From assembly GCA_937897615.1 (NCBI GenBank), contig CALCNO010000220.1, positions 1 to 25,515 of the forward strand: a DNA stretch of 25,515 bases, written 5' to 3'. The DNA is from an uncultured Anaerolineaceae bacterium. Its GTDB lineage: Bacteria; Chloroflexota; Anaerolineae; Anaerolineales; Anaerolineaceae. A program made the position numbers and the translations under genes. Positions 15,524 to 24,092 of this stretch are shown one piece after another (the first letter of the stretch is position 1; every line of letters starts with the position of its first letter). The notes beneath the pieces were generated by a model, which had not been told where the DNA came from, ran no database searches, and worked only from the letters and a program-made list of their open reading frames with translations.

Positions 15524-15742
15524 TCACCTTGACGTAGTCATTTTCAGGATCTTGCCGCTATCTGAAGCCGTAACGCGTACTGTGCGATTGATTTTCTTGC
15601 CATCAGCGGTTTCTGCTTTTCCGTGAAAAACAAATTGGAACTTGTCACCCGGTAATGAGGAGATACTTGGGTGTGCGCCGCGCAATTCGGGAAACTGGCG
15701 ATAGACGCTGTTGCATACTTGCTGTTTGGCTCTCTCTTCCAT
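15524..15742 (-). CDS. Small soluble protein, 72 residues, unknown function
   Basis: I do not recognise this protein. It reads as a small alpha-plus-beta domain: an N-terminal charged helix (MEERAKQQVCNSVYRQFPEL) followed by strands such as KFQFVFHGKAETADG and RTVRVTASDSGKILKMTTSR. There is no signal peptide or membrane segment. The ATG at 15742 has AGGAG seven bases upstream, and the gene starts 10 bases after the ftsZ-like stop, so it belongs to that operon. The fold might be a small binding module, but nothing in the sequence fixes a function. Confidence 0.7.
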   Translation of the reverse strand: MEERAKQQVCNSVYRQFPELRGAHPSISSLPGDKFQFVFHGKAETADGKKINRTVRVTASDSGKILKMTTSR

Positions 15743-15752
15743 TTTGTTGCTC

Positions 15753-16904
15753 CTATTTTAACCGCCTGCGCAAAAAAGCCGGGATGTCCAGGCTGCTGGG
15801 CGAGCCTGCCATAAATGGCTGAACAGGATTACTGTTTGCTGCGGTGTCGAGAGCGATGGGTTGACCGTTTTCTTGCTCAGGGCTTTCTTCAACTTCTTGT
15901 GCTTTTTCGGATGAATCTACCGAGGTGGCGCCAATGCCGGTGAGCACCAGGATCAATTGTACGCGGTCTTCCATGCGCTCATCGGTGACCACGCCGGGGA
16001 TGAGCGTGGCATTGGGACTGGCCATTCTTTGCAGGTGATTAAGTGATTCCATCACATCCATAAACGCCAGGTCTTTGCCGCCGGTAAAGTTGGCAATAAT
16101 CCCGGTGGCGTCGTTCAGGTCAATTGTCTCCAGCATGGGGTGGTGCAGGGCGCGTTCAAGCGCTTCTTCAGTCTTGTTGGGGCCTTCACCCGTCCCGATG
16201 GCAAGCAGCGAACCGCCGCCATTTTTCATCAGCGCACGGATGTGAGAGAAATCCACGTTGATTAGCCCGGGTTGGGTGATCAATTCCGAAATCCCCTGCA
16301 CGCCCTGGCGTAAAACGTCATCAGCCAGGCGGAAAGCCAATTCGAGCGGTAAGTCTCTGGGGGCAAATTGCAGCAAACGGTCGTTGGGGATGCTGATCAT
16401 GGTATCGGTGTATTGCTTGAGTTTGTTGATCCCATCCCGCGCATTCTTTTGGCGGTGTCCCACTTCAAAGCTAAAAGGCAGGCTGACCACTGCAACCACC
16501 ACCGCGCCAACACTTTTGGCCACCTTAGCGGCAACCGGGATTGCGCCGGTTCCGGTACCGCCGCCCATGCCGGCTGTGAGGAATACCATGTCTGCGCCTG
16601 AGAGAGCTGCACTCAGCTCGGCCAGGCTTTCTTCGGCAGATGCTTCGCCGATCACAGGGTCCCCGCCAGCCCCCAGCCCGCGGGTAAGAATTGGGCCAAG
16701 TTGTATTTTCACCGGTGCCAACGATTTTTGCAGCACCTGCGCATCGGTGTTGGCAGCGATGAAATCGATCCCGGACAAACCGAGTTCGATCATGCGGTCC
16801 ACTGTGTTTTGTCCACCGCCGCCGAGGCCAATCACCTTAAGGACGGGCTGTTTGGCTACGATGGGCGTGTGCGTGATGGAGGTTGTGGGAAGAGTAATGG
16901 TCAT
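15753..16904 (-). CDS. ftsZ: FtsZ family tubulin-like GTPase with altered T7 loop
   Basis: A 383-residue FtsZ family protein, normal in length. The nucleotide-binding T1 loop GGGGQN (28-33), the tubulin signature GGGTGTG (114-120), and the PFSFE and IPNDRLL segments are intact. The C-terminus ends DIPAFLRRRLK (373-383), the conserved peptide by which FtsZ meets membrane tethers, after a linker of about 50 residues. The T7 synergy loop reads GLINVDFSHIRALM: D218 matches E. coli D209, but H221 replaces the Asp matching D212, which activates GTP hydrolysis in the neighbouring subunit. This suggests slow GTP turnover, or a divergent second FtsZ rather than the main division protein. The ATG at 16904 has GAGGT five bases upstream. 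No ftsA, ftsQ or mur genes are beside it. Confidence 0.92.
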   Translation of the reverse strand: MTITLPTTSITHTPIVAKQPVLKVIGLGGGGQNTVDRMIELGLSGIDFIAANTDAQVLQKSLAPVKIQLGPILTRGLGAGGDPVIGEASAEESLAELSAALSGADMVFLTAGMGGGTGTGAIPVAAKVAKSVGAVVVAVVSLPFSFEVGHRQKNARDGINKLKQYTDTMISIPNDRLLQFAPRDLPLELAFRLADDVLRQGVQGISELITQPGLINVDFSHIRALMKNGGGSLLAIGTGEGPNKTEEALERALHHPMLETIDLNDATGIIANFTGGKDLAFMDVMESLNHLQRMASPNATLIPGVVTDERMEDRVQLILVLTGIGATSVDSSEKAQEVEESPEQENGQPIALDTAANSNPVQPFMAGSPSSLDIPAFLRRRLK

Positions 16905-16907
16905 GGT

Positions 16908-18206
16908 TTACCTCTGTGCCAGTATGGATGCAATACTTGTACCATCGCCGGCGATCTGCTCCACCACACAGCCAATGTTGCGCAGGTGAGCAATCGCGTC
17001 GGGCGGGAAATCCTGGTCGCCGCCGATGACAGTCACTTTTTTGGCCAGTCCTGCTTCTGTGATGGAGTAACCAACTGTCGGGCGGTGCTTGATGATAAAG
17101 GGTCGCGTTACTTCAAGGTGCCAGTCTGCCACCCCCCATTCGTAGGAGGGGAGAAGCAAATAATGTTCGATAGGGTGGGGATTCTCTGCGCCAGCGTTAT
17201 CGTCACTTTTGGCAGCACTTTTCTTTGTTTCGCTTACGGGTGCGGCAGATTCGTCTTCAGCGGCAGATAGCGCCCTCACAATTGGGAGGGGTTTGCCATC
17301 GGTTTTGTACCATGCGCCAGCATATTCTGCCGAGCCGGGTTCAGCCGCCAACAGGTAAAACATTGCTCCAGTTACAGTGTTGCCGGAAGAAGCTATTTTG
17401 CTGAGCATTTCCTGAACGACCTCGGCATGGATCACCGGCGAGTAGAACTCGCTTTGCTTTTTGAGGCCGCAGCCAACCTGAAAGATCTTTGCATTGGCAA
17501 CGCCGGCATTTTTGGCGATCTGCTCAACCCATTGGAAGTTATTGAAGCCGCACTGGTCTTCACTGTTTGCCGGGGTAAAGTAAGGTTTTGCCTGCGACCA
17601 TTTTTGCGCCCCGCCTTCACCCCAGTTGAGGTCATGCCCAAAGGTGTAGGTGGTGGCGGCAAAGGCCATGTTTTGCAGCAACCTGGCTGCGCCGCGGCGT
17701 TTGATCGATTCCAGCGCGGAGCGCAGGAAGGAAGTGTCCCAGTAATCCCCTGCTGGTTCAAGGGGCGGAAAAACCGGGGTCAGGCCGGCGTTCACCGCTT
17801 CGTTTGCCAGCGGCAGAAAACGGTCAATGAATCTCTCCACCAGGTCAGATTGCGACCAACTGGCTGCTGACCAGGAGCCGATCTGATTGGGGCGGTCAAA
17901 CAGGATCACATACTTGATCCCCCAGTGCGCGTATGCGCTAAGAATGGCGCGTACGTCTGCGGGAGCGGGGGCATCTGGCAGCTTAAAACAGAAATGAACA
18001 ATCGGTGCGATGTTTGCTGTAACAAGACCCTGTATGAACTGCTCCGGGATTGCTCTGGAAGAATCGGATTTGAGCAGTAACCATCTGGCGTTCAGGCTCA
18101 CCAGTTTTGGCAGCCAGGTATTGAGGTCATGGTTCGTGTAATGAGCGGTATCCTGGAAATAATGGAACCCGGTTTTGTTAGTTAAGGTGATTGGAAGTTC
18201 GCTCAT
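16908..18206 (-). CDS. Barrel-like protein of unknown function with C-terminal nucleotide-binding-like domain
   Basis: A 432-residue protein not assigned to a known activity. Residues 1-310 alternate strands and helices as in glycosidase-type TIM barrels, with segments such as NARWLLLKSDSS, IAPIVHFCFK, IKYVILFDRPNQ and TPVFPPLEPAG; the pattern resembles beta-alpha barrels that search for an active-site acid, but I cannot name catalytic residues. Residues 311-343 are an Ala/Glu/Lys-rich linker. Residues 344-432 form a separate domain with HYLLLPSYEWGVADWHL and VTVIGGDQDFPPDAIAHLR, reminiscent of cell-wall-binding repeat type 2 or a small Rossmann module. No signal peptide is visible, so it appears cytoplasmic. 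It precedes the ftsZ-like gene by three bases and is probably co-translated with it. Confidence 0.75.
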   Translation of the reverse strand: MSELPITLTNKTGFHYFQDTAHYTNHDLNTWLPKLVSLNARWLLLKSDSSRAIPEQFIQGLVTANIAPIVHFCFKLPDAPAPADVRAILSAYAHWGIKYVILFDRPNQIGSWSAASWSQSDLVERFIDRFLPLANEAVNAGLTPVFPPLEPAGDYWDTSFLRSALESIKRRGAARLLQNMAFAATTYTFGHDLNWGEGGAQKWSQAKPYFTPANSEDQCGFNNFQWVEQIAKNAGVANAKIFQVGCGLKKQSEFYSPVIHAEVVQEMLSKIASSGNTVTGAMFYLLAAEPGSAEYAGAWYKTDGKPLPIVRALSAAEDESAAPVSETKKSAAKSDDNAGAENPHPIEHYLLLPSYEWGVADWHLEVTRPFIIKHRPTVGYSITEAGLAKKVTVIGGDQDFPPDAIAHLRNIGCVVEQIAGDGTSIASILAQR

Positions 18207-18274
18207 TGTTCGGCCTGTTAATTACCCTGCTTGTAGCAAGAAACATGCCAGAAATATCCGGAGAGAGCGAAAAG

Positions 18275-18293
18275 CTCAGGTATAATCCTTGAG
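18275..18293 (+). promoter_or_regulatory. Candidate promoter of the epimerase gene, probably leaderless, within a dyad
   Basis: A perfect TATAAT lies at 18281-18286, and the ATG follows at 18294, seven bases after the hexamer, so the transcript would begin at or next to the start codon. The hexamer is flanked by CTCAGG (18275-18280) and CCTTGAG (18287-18293), complementary except for one bulged T. No Shine-Dalgarno lies in range. The -35 region is poor. Confidence 0.5.
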
Positions 18294-19199
18294 ATGATTC
18301 TGGTCACCGGCGGTACTGGCTTTATTGGCAGGCATCTGGTCAAATCACTTGTGGATTCCGGCCAGGATGTGCGCATCCTGCTGCGGCCTTCGGCTGAATC
18401 ACCACGTTTTCCAAAGGGGATTCCCGTGGAGGTCACCATCAGCAGCCTGACCGATGTCCAGGGGATGAAGGCGGCGTTAAAAGGGATCACGGAGGTTTAT
18501 CACCTGGCAGGGGCAGAACGCAGGGGAAGTGCGGCTGATCTGAACAAGGTGGATGTGGAAGGTACGATCGCACTGGTCAACGCCGCCAGGCAATCCAAGC
18601 TCGAACGGATTTACTTTCTAAGCCACATCGGCGCGACCAGAGCTTCGGCGTACCCGGTGCAAAAGGCCAAGGCGATTGCAGAGAACTGGATCATGAACTC
18701 CGGCGTTCCGTACACCATCGTTCGCAGCGCCAGCGTTTTCGGTCCCGGCGACCAGTTTACCGAACCGCTGGCCGCGTTGCTCAGGCTCTATGCCCCGTTT
18801 TTCTTTATCCCCGGCGAGGGTAAGAATTTGCTACAGCCTATCTGGATTGATGATCTCCTCCAGTGTTTTTCCCTGCTCAAAGATGACCCCAAGATGGTGA
18901 ATCACACCGTCGCTGTTGGCGGAATTGAGGCGTTGTCTTACCGGCAGGTGGTAGAGATGGTGATGCAAAAGATCAATGTACGCAAGATGATTGTACAGAT
19001 TTCCCCGGCTTACCTGCGTTCGATTTCCCTGTGGGTCAACCAGCTCAATCCACGTTTTCCAGTTTCCATCTTTTGGCTGGATTATCTGGCAGAAGATCAC
19101 ACTACCAGCATTGACAGCCTGCCGCGTCAGTTTGGCTTGATGCCCAAACGTTTTCATCAAAACCTTGATTACCTTCTGGATTCTCCATATCGAAAGTGA
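18294..19199 (+). CDS. Atypical SDR family NAD(P)-dependent epimerase/dehydratase-like protein
   Basis: A 301-residue short-chain dehydrogenase/reductase of the extended/atypical type. The dinucleotide motif GGTGFIG is at residues 6-12, and the catalytic YxxxK is Y120-PVQ-K124 preceded by a Ser-rich segment. Its C-terminal half (RSASVFGPGDQF and IDDLLQCF) is typical of nucleoside-diphosphate-sugar epimerase relatives and of the NDUFA9-like branch. Substrate is unknown. It is the first gene of a two-gene plus-strand unit with the GH57 protein, 12 bases downstream, which hints at carbohydrate metabolism, but this is only context. It diverges from the ftsZ-like operon over an 87-base gap. Confidence 0.85.
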   Translation: MILVTGGTGFIGRHLVKSLVDSGQDVRILLRPSAESPRFPKGIPVEVTISSLTDVQGMKAALKGITEVYHLAGAERRGSAADLNKVDVEGTIALVNAARQSKLERIYFLSHIGATRASAYPVQKAKAIAENWIMNSGVPYTIVRSASVFGPGDQFTEPLAALLRLYAPFFFIPGEGKNLLQPIWIDDLLQCFSLLKDDPKMVNHTVAVGGIEALSYRQVVEMVMQKINVRKMIVQISPAYLRSISLWVNQLNPRFPVSIFWLDYLAEDHTTSIDSLPRQFGLMPKRFHQNLDYLLDSPYRK

Positions 19200-19211
19200 T
19201 TATTTTGCCCA

Positions 19212-20618
19212 ATGGACTTTCATCGCAGCTTTGGCGCCCATGCCCACTTTTACCAGCCCCCACGCGAAGACCCTCTATCAAACGAGATACCTGCCGAACC
19301 CTCTGCCTCTCCGTACCATGATTGGAACGAGCGGATTTTTCAGACCTGCTATCTTCCCAATATACAGATTGGGAACTTTTCATGCATCAGTTACAACATT
19401 GGCCCAACCCTTGCTCGCTGGCTGCGTGTGAAACACCCTGAGGCTTTTCAGCGTATTGTGCAGGCTGACCGGGAGAATTACGAGAAGTACGGGCATGGAA
19501 ATGCCATCGCCCAGCCATATCACCATACAATTTTGCCGTTGGCAACGCGGCAGGAAAAAGAAACCGAGATTGCCTGGGGCATTGTTGACTTTGTGCATGA
19601 CTTTGGCAGAAAACCGGAGGGGATGTGGCTGGCGGAAACAGCCGTTGACACAGAAACGCTGTGGCTTCTGGCTGAGCAGGGCATCAAGTTTACCATTTTA
19701 GCGCCCTGGCAGCTAAAGAGTGCTGAGGAGCCGCCTCACCCGGCATACCGCATTTTACTGCCCCAGGGCAGGGAGATTGTGGCCTTTGTTTACAATCGTG
19801 AATTGAGCACGCGGGTGAGTTTTGATGGTTCGGCTACACTCAACGCTGACCGCTTTGTAGCGGACTTTGTTCGCAAAGAGTTCTCACTTCACCCAAATAC
19901 AGAATACATGCTGGTTGCCTCGGATGGAGAGCTTTACGGGCATCATCAGGAATTCCGCGAGATGTTTCTCAGCCAGTTGGTGAATGGCTCCCTAAGAGAA
20001 ATTGGAATTACCCCGCAGTGGCCGGCAGCGTGGTTAGACGGGCACCCGCAATTGCCTGTTGCCGATCTCCATGAGAATACATCGTGGAGTTGCCATCATG
20101 GCGTTAAGCGCTGGCAGGAGGAATGTGCTTGTACCCCCGGTGCTGCCTGGAAGCGCCCCTTGCGCGATGTGGTCACCGCTATTGCCGGCGAGGTTGATCG
20201 GATTTGCGCACAGCATCTGGAACAGCACGGCTTGGACCTGCACGTTTTGCGCAAAGACTACATCCGTGTATGTTTGGAAGAGCAACTTTTTTCCGATTGG
20301 ATAAAGAAATACCTGCGCAATGACTTAACGGTGCGAGAATACGAAAAGCTTGGAAAGATTTTCCGTGCCCAGGAATTTCGCCTGCGGATGTTTGCTTCAT
20401 GCGCCTGGTTTTTTGAAGACCTGGATCGCATTGAACCCAGGAATTGCATTGCCTATGCCGCGTATGCCCTATGGCTGCTGGAAGATGCGCTGGGCATCCA
20501 GTGTTCGCAGCAATACCACGCTGCATTCTCAAAGGTCAAGAGCGCACAGGGTGGGCTCAGCGCCGCAATGGTTTTTGACCAGGCAATTGCACATTACCAG
20601 GCAGGGATTGTCAATTGA
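19212..20618 (+). CDS. Glycoside hydrolase family 57 protein with DUF3536-like C-terminus
   Basis: A 468-residue GH57 protein. It opens with the family motif HAHFYQPP (10-17), has GNAIAQPYHHTILPL (96-110), and the nucleophile region WLAETAVD (139-146) with E142 as the likely nucleophile; D238 in DGELYGHH (238-245) is the likely acid/base. The C-terminal half resembles DUF3536. GH57 enzymes act on alpha-glucans (amylase, 4-alpha-glucanotransferase, branching enzyme) inside the cell; no signal peptide is present here. The exact activity is not decided. The ATG at 19212 has no recognisable Shine-Dalgarno, so translation may depend on coupling to the epimerase stop 12 bases upstream. Its last eight bases overlap the convergent GH13 gene. 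Confidence 0.88.
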   Translation: MDFHRSFGAHAHFYQPPREDPLSNEIPAEPSASPYHDWNERIFQTCYLPNIQIGNFSCISYNIGPTLARWLRVKHPEAFQRIVQADRENYEKYGHGNAIAQPYHHTILPLATRQEKETEIAWGIVDFVHDFGRKPEGMWLAETAVDTETLWLLAEQGIKFTILAPWQLKSAEEPPHPAYRILLPQGREIVAFVYNRELSTRVSFDGSATLNADRFVADFVRKEFSLHPNTEYMLVASDGELYGHHQEFREMFLSQLVNGSLREIGITPQWPAAWLDGHPQLPVADLHENTSWSCHHGVKRWQEECACTPGAAWKRPLRDVVTAIAGEVDRICAQHLEQHGLDLHVLRKDYIRVCLEEQLFSDWIKKYLRNDLTVREYEKLGKIFRAQEFRLRMFASCAWFFEDLDRIEPRNCIAYAAYALWLLEDALGIQCSQQYHAAFSKVKSAQGGLSAAMVFDQAIAHYQAGIVN

Positions 20619-23600
20619 CTAGTTTCATCACCTGGTAATCTGACTTTTTCTCCAGCGCATTGATCTGTTTGAAAATAGCATCGAGTTCGATCAGTTTTTC
20701 GCTGAGGACTGAGGCGGATATGCCAGTTTTTTGTGCCTCTAACAAGGCAACAAACTGCATCAGTGTTACCAGGGTTTGAAAACCTTCACGGCTGTACCAG
20801 AGGATGTCGTTGTAACGATTTACCCTGAGCAGGTATTGGATCTGCGGGTCAGCGAGCCAATCTTTCAGGATTGCTTTTGCCGGCAGGCCGTTGAGTTCTT
20901 GCAGCCAGGAATGATGCCGGGATGCAATCCTCACGGACATCAGGGTAACTTGGATTTCTTCCGTTGAAAATGCCATCTGCTTCAAAGTTTCTTCGAGGGC
21001 TTTTCCCAGATGCCACTCGTCGCTCCAGCTAAGGGATTGCTCATGGCAATTCTCTGCGGAGGCGAGGCAGCCGATCTCCCCGGTCATCGCCCAGGCGATC
21101 AGTGAAACCCGCAACCATCTTTCTGAATCGAACTTTGCCAGTGCGGCGCTGGCCAGTTTTTTGACCTGCTTTGAACCGGGCAGGCCTAACCCCTTGAGGG
21201 TAGATTTGATCCCAACTATGGCCGCTATCTTGTTCTCGGCAGAGGCGAGAATGGGGGTTTTGTTGCCAGTGGCATGGGTCAATGCTGCAATCCCATCTAA
21301 AAAGTGGGTCATCTTGATGTTGAACTCTGGTTTCAATTGCTGTGTTATTGGAACCGCGGTTTCCATGCGCTTGAGCAGGTATTCAACGTAACCCTTGTTC
21401 ATCAGTTGCTGCCAGGGGGCAATCACCGGCTGCAACGTTAGCTCTTCAAGCGCGATGTCAATATCCGGCACACCGCCTTGGCCAATCAAAGACCACAGGC
21501 GGCCATAATCATGGTTGGGGTCATTAAGCACAACCTGGAAATCGCTGAAGACGTGATGCTCATAGCCGTTGAGGTGGATCGAAAAGCCATTGTAGATCAC
21601 CTCATCAACTGGCCTCAAATACCACAGGCTGCTGTTGAGATCGCGGAATTTCAGGTAAGCATTGAAATTGCGCTTTAGCTCTAATTCTTTGGCGATATCG
21701 GTTCTTTTTACCTGTTTTGTGTACCCTGTGCGCACTGCCTGGCTGGCAGAAGTTTTAAGGCGGCCGGAGGTTTCGAGGAAGCTGTTATTGTAGACCACTA
21801 GCGCCCGTTTCCCCTGATGCGCGTTGGTAAACGCAAATACGTTTTCATCAACTCCGTCAGCACGCGCAAAATCATACAGCCAGAAGTGTTCCACGCCGGC
21901 AAAGAGTTCGCGCTGGTGCAGCAGAGGGAATATCTCAGCCTCGTGGCGCGCGATCAATCCGGGGTCAGGGGATTCATCCCAGTATGGCTTGCGGAATTCC
22001 ATGCCGTACTTTTCTGAATAGCCCTCCACCTGTCCGTGCCCCAGCATGGGCAGGCCCGGCAGGGTAGACATGAGGGTGCAAATGCCAAAGTATTTATCGC
22101 CCTTGCCGAACTGCTCTACGGCAGTGCGCTCATCCGGGTTGTTCATAAAGTTAACGTAGCGTTTAAGGATTTCCGGGTCGAACTCCAGGGTGTTTTTCAG
22201 GATAGTACGGTACCCGGCGTTATCCTCGTTGCGCAGCATGTGCATAAAGGCACTGTTGTACACCCGGTGCATTCCCAGTGTGCGCACAAAATAACTTTCC
22301 ATCAGCCAAAAGGCCTCTGCCAGCAGCAGCGTATCCGGGCATTCCTTCGCCACCCGATCCACTACCTCACGCCAGAACTCCACCGGGATGGCGCGATTGA
22401 ATTCTTCATCTGACAATGGGAAGTCAGAACGCGAGGGGATGGCGCCGCCTGCTCCGGGCTGTGGAAACCACAAACGCTGAATGTGCTTTTTGGCCAGGGT
22501 CATGGCGGCGTCAAAGCGGATGATGGGGAACATGCGCGCTACCTGCAGGATCGTCTGAATGACCACTTCGCGGACATTGGGGTCCAGGTAGTTCAACTGC
22601 GCTGTGTCGTTCCACGGCATGGAAGTGCCGTCATTGCCGTGGTAGATAAACCTGGTTGCGCCGTTGTTGTTGTCGATGCGGCGGAAAATCACCGCGGCAT
22701 CACTGCGGTCAAAGTAATGGTCTTCGATCTGGATTACCACGTTGGGGTCAGAGGAAAGATTCTCACCGTTGAATTGATAGGAGGGGTACGGGCAGTGGTC
22801 AAGGGCCAAAAAACGCTCCGGGTGATGGAGCACCCAATCGGAGTCAATACCCATGTGGTTGGGAACCATATCGCTGGCAAGGCGAATACCAAAGCGCCTG
22901 GCCTGTTCGCGCAGGGCTTCATAAGCGCCATACCCGCCCAGGTCAAGGGCAATGTCATAAGAATAGAGCGAGTACGCCGAAGCGATGGCTTCGGGGTTCC
23001 CACAAAGCTGTTTGATCCTTGCTGATGCCGGGCTGCGTTCCCACAGGCCGATGAGCCACAGCCCGGTGATGCCGCGGCGGGCAAGTGTTTGTAGTTCTTC
23101 ATCGGGGATCTGGTCAAGCCGTGTGATTTCCCTTTGATATTGTTTGCTCAATTGCGTGAGCCACACATAGGTGTTTTTGGCAATCAAAACCAGGCGGGGC
23201 ATCCATTCCCGATCAGGGCTAAAGGCTTCAACCTCCGCATCCTTACCGGCAATTTTTAAAAGTTCCGCGCGGTTGTAAACCGGGATGGGCACCGGCCCCG
23301 GCCCCATGCCGCCCAGTTTGTTCTCTTCCTTGAGAAGATCGAGGCTGGAAAGGAGGCGCAGCAGGTACTCGCCCAGCAACGCGGCCCAGTGGGTTTGAAT
23401 GTACTCCAATTGGCCGCTGATGGAGTGCGGTACCTGAATGGCCGGTGAACGCAGCAAATCAATGAGGGTTTCATTTTGAGGCCCAAATCCCGGCTGAGTT
23501 TTAAAAAACTCGTTGACATGGAACATCACCTGGTCAAAGCGGTAGTCCTCAATCAGCACCGGATCGAATAATAACTCGCTGAAATTATCCAGGGCCGGGT

Positions 23601-24063
23601 TTCTTGTGGCCACCCAGAGCAGAACCAATTCCTCTAGCAGCATTTCGCGATTAGGTGTTCCTTCTGTTTTGCCAGTCAGATATTTTTTGGGTGTGATTTT
23701 TGCATTGTAGACATCAAGTGGAGGGAATTGGGAAATAAAAATCGTCAAAAGGGAATCGAGGCGTTCCTTATCAAGCTTTTCCTGAAGGTAGCTGAGCAAG
23801 CGGGAGTTGGTATCTTTTCCTTTTTGCTGGCGGTAAAGGGCAAAAACATGATGAAAGATCTCGTCAATCATTCCCATGGCATTAAGCTGCCCGGCCTTGA
23901 TCACCGATTCGGGGTAGGTGATCAGGTCGCGCTGTTCATTCATCTTTTGCGCGAATACCCTGACCGAGTGAAAATCGGCGAAGATGACATTGCCGCTGTA
24001 TGAAAATAATGCCCGGTCAAATTGGTATTTTTCTCTGGCCCGCCTCGAGATATGAAATTCCAT
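20611..24063 (-). CDS. Large GH13 alpha-amylase family protein, 1150 residues
   Basis: A GH13 protein with an N-terminal extension of about 320 residues, a catalytic barrel (about 325-740) and a long helical C-terminal region (about 800-1150). Conserved regions are visible: region I DMVPNH (398-403), region II RFDAA with nucleophile D518, region III LAEAF with acid/base E583. Region IV is FMNNPDE: the transition-state Asp (D644) is kept, but the usual preceding His is Pro, as in GlgE-type maltosyltransferases. No signal peptide is present, so it is probably cytoplasmic and acts on alpha-glucans; hydrolase, transglycosylase or phosphate-dependent transferase are all open. The ATG at 24063 has GGAGG five bases upstream. 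Context is a convergent GH57 gene, suggesting a shared role in glycogen-like storage or turnover. Confidence 0.88.
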   Translation of the reverse strand: MEFHISRRAREKYQFDRALFSYSGNVIFADFHSVRVFAQKMNEQRDLITYPESVIKAGQLNAMGMIDEIFHHVFALYRQQKGKDTNSRLLSYLQEKLDKERLDSLLTIFISQFPPLDVYNAKITPKKYLTGKTEGTPNREMLLEELVLLWVATRNPALDNFSELLFDPVLIEDYRFDQVMFHVNEFFKTQPGFGPQNETLIDLLRSPAIQVPHSISGQLEYIQTHWAALLGEYLLRLLSSLDLLKEENKLGGMGPGPVPIPVYNRAELLKIAGKDAEVEAFSPDREWMPRLVLIAKNTYVWLTQLSKQYQREITRLDQIPDEELQTLARRGITGLWLIGLWERSPASARIKQLCGNPEAIASAYSLYSYDIALDLGGYGAYEALREQARRFGIRLASDMVPNHMGIDSDWVLHHPERFLALDHCPYPSYQFNGENLSSDPNVVIQIEDHYFDRSDAAVIFRRIDNNNGATRFIYHGNDGTSMPWNDTAQLNYLDPNVREVVIQTILQVARMFPIIRFDAAMTLAKKHIQRLWFPQPGAGGAIPSRSDFPLSDEEFNRAIPVEFWREVVDRVAKECPDTLLLAEAFWLMESYFVRTLGMHRVYNSAFMHMLRNEDNAGYRTILKNTLEFDPEILKRYVNFMNNPDERTAVEQFGKGDKYFGICTLMSTLPGLPMLGHGQVEGYSEKYGMEFRKPYWDESPDPGLIARHEAEIFPLLHQRELFAGVEHFWLYDFARADGVDENVFAFTNAHQGKRALVVYNNSFLETSGRLKTSASQAVRTGYTKQVKRTDIAKELELKRNFNAYLKFRDLNSSLWYLRPVDEVIYNGFSIHLNGYEHHVFSDFQVVLNDPNHDYGRLWSLIGQGGVPDIDIALEELTLQPVIAPWQQLMNKGYVEYLLKRMETAVPITQQLKPEFNIKMTHFLDGIAALTHATGNKTPILASAENKIAAIVGIKSTLKGLGLPGSKQVKKLASAALAKFDSERWLRVSLIAWAMTGEIGCLASAENCHEQSLSWSDEWHLGKALEETLKQMAFSTEEIQVTLMSVRIASRHHSWLQELNGLPAKAILKDWLADPQIQYLLRVNRYNDILWYSREGFQTLVTLMQFVALLEAQKTGISASVLSEKLIELDAIFKQINALEKKSDYQVMKLVN

Positions 24064-24092
24064 TCCAGCCTCCGCATTACTGGGGTATCGCT

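Noticed and set aside
18207..18293. Promoter for the ftsZ-like operon on the minus strand
   Set aside because: Only loose -10-like sequences such as TTATAC are present, without a supporting -35 or extension; no site could be chosen.
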